From the NCBI GenBank assembly GCA_019243975.1, contig JAFATL010000075.1:1-21734 (forward strand): a DNA stretch of 21,734 nucleotides, written 5' to 3'. The position numbers and the translations under genes were made by a program. Under the pieces are notes generated by a model. It did not search any database. It worked only from the letters and a program-made list of their open reading frames with translations, and had not been told where the DNA came from. This document shows positions 20,759-21,734 of the stretch, in pieces (positions within the stretch are counted from its first letter, which is position 1; every line of letters begins with the position of its first letter). Origin of the DNA: Actinomycetota bacterium (GTDB lineage: Bacteria; Actinomycetota; Acidimicrobiia; Acidimicrobiales; JAFATL01).

Positions 20759-20764
20759 AGACTA
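20759..20764 (-). promoter_or_regulatory. Possible -10 element (TAGTCT) of tRNA-Val
   Basis: TAGTCT fits TANNNT and lies 11 nt before the tRNA 5' end, giving a short trailer-free precursor. It sits in the 38-bp gap after the DUF5666-like gene. No -35 is obvious. Confidence 0.4.
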
Positions 20765-20785
20765 CGCCACGGAAATCACCTTCGG

Positions 20786-21625
20786 TTACCCGGTCGCGGT
20801 GCTCGGGGGCGTGGCGTTGGGGGCGGGGGTGCCGGCGGGGAGGATGAAGATCCGTTGGGCGGTGCGCTTGCCGGTGGACTCGGTGGTGGAGGTCACCACG
20901 ACGACGCTGCCGTTGGCGAGGTCGCCGACGGCGCCGGCCGTGGTCTTGGTGATGTTGACGCCGGCGGGCAGGGTGATGGTGAGGTTGCCGGCGCGGGTTT
21001 GGATGGTCAGCTGATCACCGTTCACCGACACGACGGTGCCCGTGGTGGCGCCGGGGCCGAGCAGACCGCCGAGCGCCCCTCCGCCGCCTGCACCGAAGCG
21101 ACCAAAGCCGCCGTTGGGACCGGCCGCGCCACCGTTGCCGCCGCCGTTCGCACCACCGTTGGCACCGTTGTTGCAGATGCGCCCGAGGAACGCGCCGCCG
21201 CCGAAGCCGCGTCCACCCCCGCCACCATTCGCGCCGCCATTGGCCCCGCCGTTCAGGCCGGCGTTGCCGGGGAGGTTCCCGCCCGGTGCGGGCGTGCCGC
21301 ACGGCAGCTTGCCCCGCTGCGCGTCGTTGAACGCGGCGAGCAGCGTCTTCGGGCCCTGGTGCACGGTCGAGCGCCCGACGAAGAACGCCACCGCCGCCAA
21401 CGCGACGACGGCGACACCGAGGCCGACGATCAACCCGGTCGGTCGTTGTGACGGGGGCGGCGGCACGAACGGCGGCTCGGGGGGTCCGCCCGCGCCGTAG
21501 GGCGGCACCGGGGGCGCACCGGCCGGCGGCGTCGTGTAGGGCGGGACGGGGGGCGGAGCGGGAGGCGAAGCGGGCGGGACCGAGGGCGGCTCAGCCGGCA
21601 GGGTGGGGTCGTTGGGATTGCTCAC
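20786..21625 (-). CDS. Pro-rich, single-pass membrane protein with C-terminal DUF5666-like domain
   Basis: A 279-residue protein in four parts. Residues 8-60 are Pro-rich (PPAPPPVPPY-type runs), predicted cytoplasmic. A transmembrane helix spans 64-84. Residues 110-192 are a Gly/Asn/Ala low-complexity region (repeats of NGGA) with Cys109 and Cys151. A beta-rich domain (194-262) containing GTVVSVNGDQLTIQTRAG and GSVVVVTSTTESTGKRTAQRIFI resembles DUF5666, a small barrel domain found outside the membrane. The function is unknown. GTG at 21625 is supported by AGGAG 5 nt upstream, which follows directly on the stop of the MacB-like permease, so the two are cotranscribed and probably work together, perhaps as an outer factor of the exporter. 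Confidence 0.75.
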   Translation of the reverse strand: MSNPNDPTLPAEPPSVPPASPPAPPPVPPYTTPPAGAPPVPPYGAGGPPEPPFVPPPPSQRPTGLIVGLGVAVVALAAVAFFVGRSTVHQGPKTLLAAFNDAQRGKLPCGTPAPGGNLPGNAGLNGGANGGANGGGGGRGFGGGAFLGRICNNGANGGANGGGNGGAAGPNGGFGRFGAGGGGALGGLLGPGATTGTVVSVNGDQLTIQTRAGNLTITLPAGVNITKTTAGAVGDLANGSVVVVTSTTESTGKRTAQRIFILPAGTPAPNATPPSTATG

Positions 21626-21635
21626 GGGTGCTCCT

Positions 21636-21734
21636 TTATTCGTACCGAAGGGCGATGATGGGATCGAGGGCGGCGGCCTGGCGCGCCGGCCACCAGCCGG
21701 CGACGATGCCGACCACGGCGGCCGAGCCGAACGC
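21636..21734 (-). CDS. MacB/FtsX-type ABC transporter permease, C-terminal end (5' part outside window)
   Basis: Only the last 32 residues are present: the tail of a transmembrane helix (AAVVGIVAGWW) followed by PARQAAALDPIIALRYE and a TAA stop. The P-A-x-x-A-A-x-L-D-P-I-x-A-L-R-x-E ending is diagnostic of MacB/LolC-like permeases, which use ATP-driven mechanotransmission for export or envelope processes. The next gene begins 10 nt downstream with its ribosome site in between. Confidence 0.88.
   Translation of the reverse strand, partial: AFGSAAVVGIVAGWWPARQAAALDPIIALRYE

Noticed and set aside
21122..21260. Short repeated ccgttg/ccgcc units as a tandem-repeat or CRISPR-like array
   Set aside because: They are codon-level repeats of NGGA in a low-complexity protein segment; there is no fixed repeat-spacer pattern.

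Overview
The window is high-GC bacterial chromosome, almost fully coding, with no phage, insertion-sequence, plasmid or CRISPR signal. Three things point to Actinomycetota: an mshC-type mycothiol ligase, an F420-linked NADPH oxidoreductase, and several starts that lie only 6-10 nt downstream of a TANNNT hexamer, as in leaderless actinobacterial transcripts. The number of acyl-CoA enzymes and fused branched-chain-type transporters resembles uncultured Acidimicrobiia, but that class-level placement is inference.

Layout. Positions 1-497 (minus) hold the C-terminal part of an acyl-CoA synthetase whose 5' end is replaced, in frame, by a signal-peptide-like leader and a palindromic element. Divergent from it is a crotonase-family enzyme (527-1378), followed by an amicyanin-like copper lipoprotein (1438-1908). 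Convergent to these is npdG-mshC (3714-1932, minus; F420 and mycothiol redox metabolism). Next on the minus strand come an EcsC-like protein, a DUF6285 protein, an APH-fold kinase, a secreted M23 peptidase and an orphan histidine kinase (3738-7721).

The centre (7814-14512, minus) is a branched-chain-amino-acid-type ABC importer of unusual build. It has a cysteine-rich binding protein with a glycine-rich N-terminal tether, one LivH-LivM fused permease, one LivF-LivG fused ATPase, and an unrecognised secreted membrane-anchored protein. All three junctions between these four genes are 4-nt stop/start overlaps, so they are probably made in fixed proportion. A compact element with nested dyad symmetry separates this operon from the kinase.

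Upstream lie an aldehyde dehydrogenase (14622-16040, minus) ending in a strong hairpin, an orphan Flp pilin (16174-16359, plus), and an acyl-CoA dehydrogenase plus enoyl-CoA hydratase pair (16364-18399, minus). A STAND/AfsR-like ATPase without an output domain (18462-20612, plus) is divergent from that pair. The right end holds a bidirectional hairpin, tRNA-Val(CAC) with encoded CCA, a DUF5666-like membrane protein, and the C-terminal tail of a MacB/FtsX-type permease (all minus).

Together the importer, acyl-CoA synthetase remnant, aldehyde dehydrogenase, acyl-CoA dehydrogenase, two crotonases and the kinase suggest uptake and beta-oxidation-like breakdown of a carboxylic or aldehyde substrate. 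The substrate cannot be read from the sequence.
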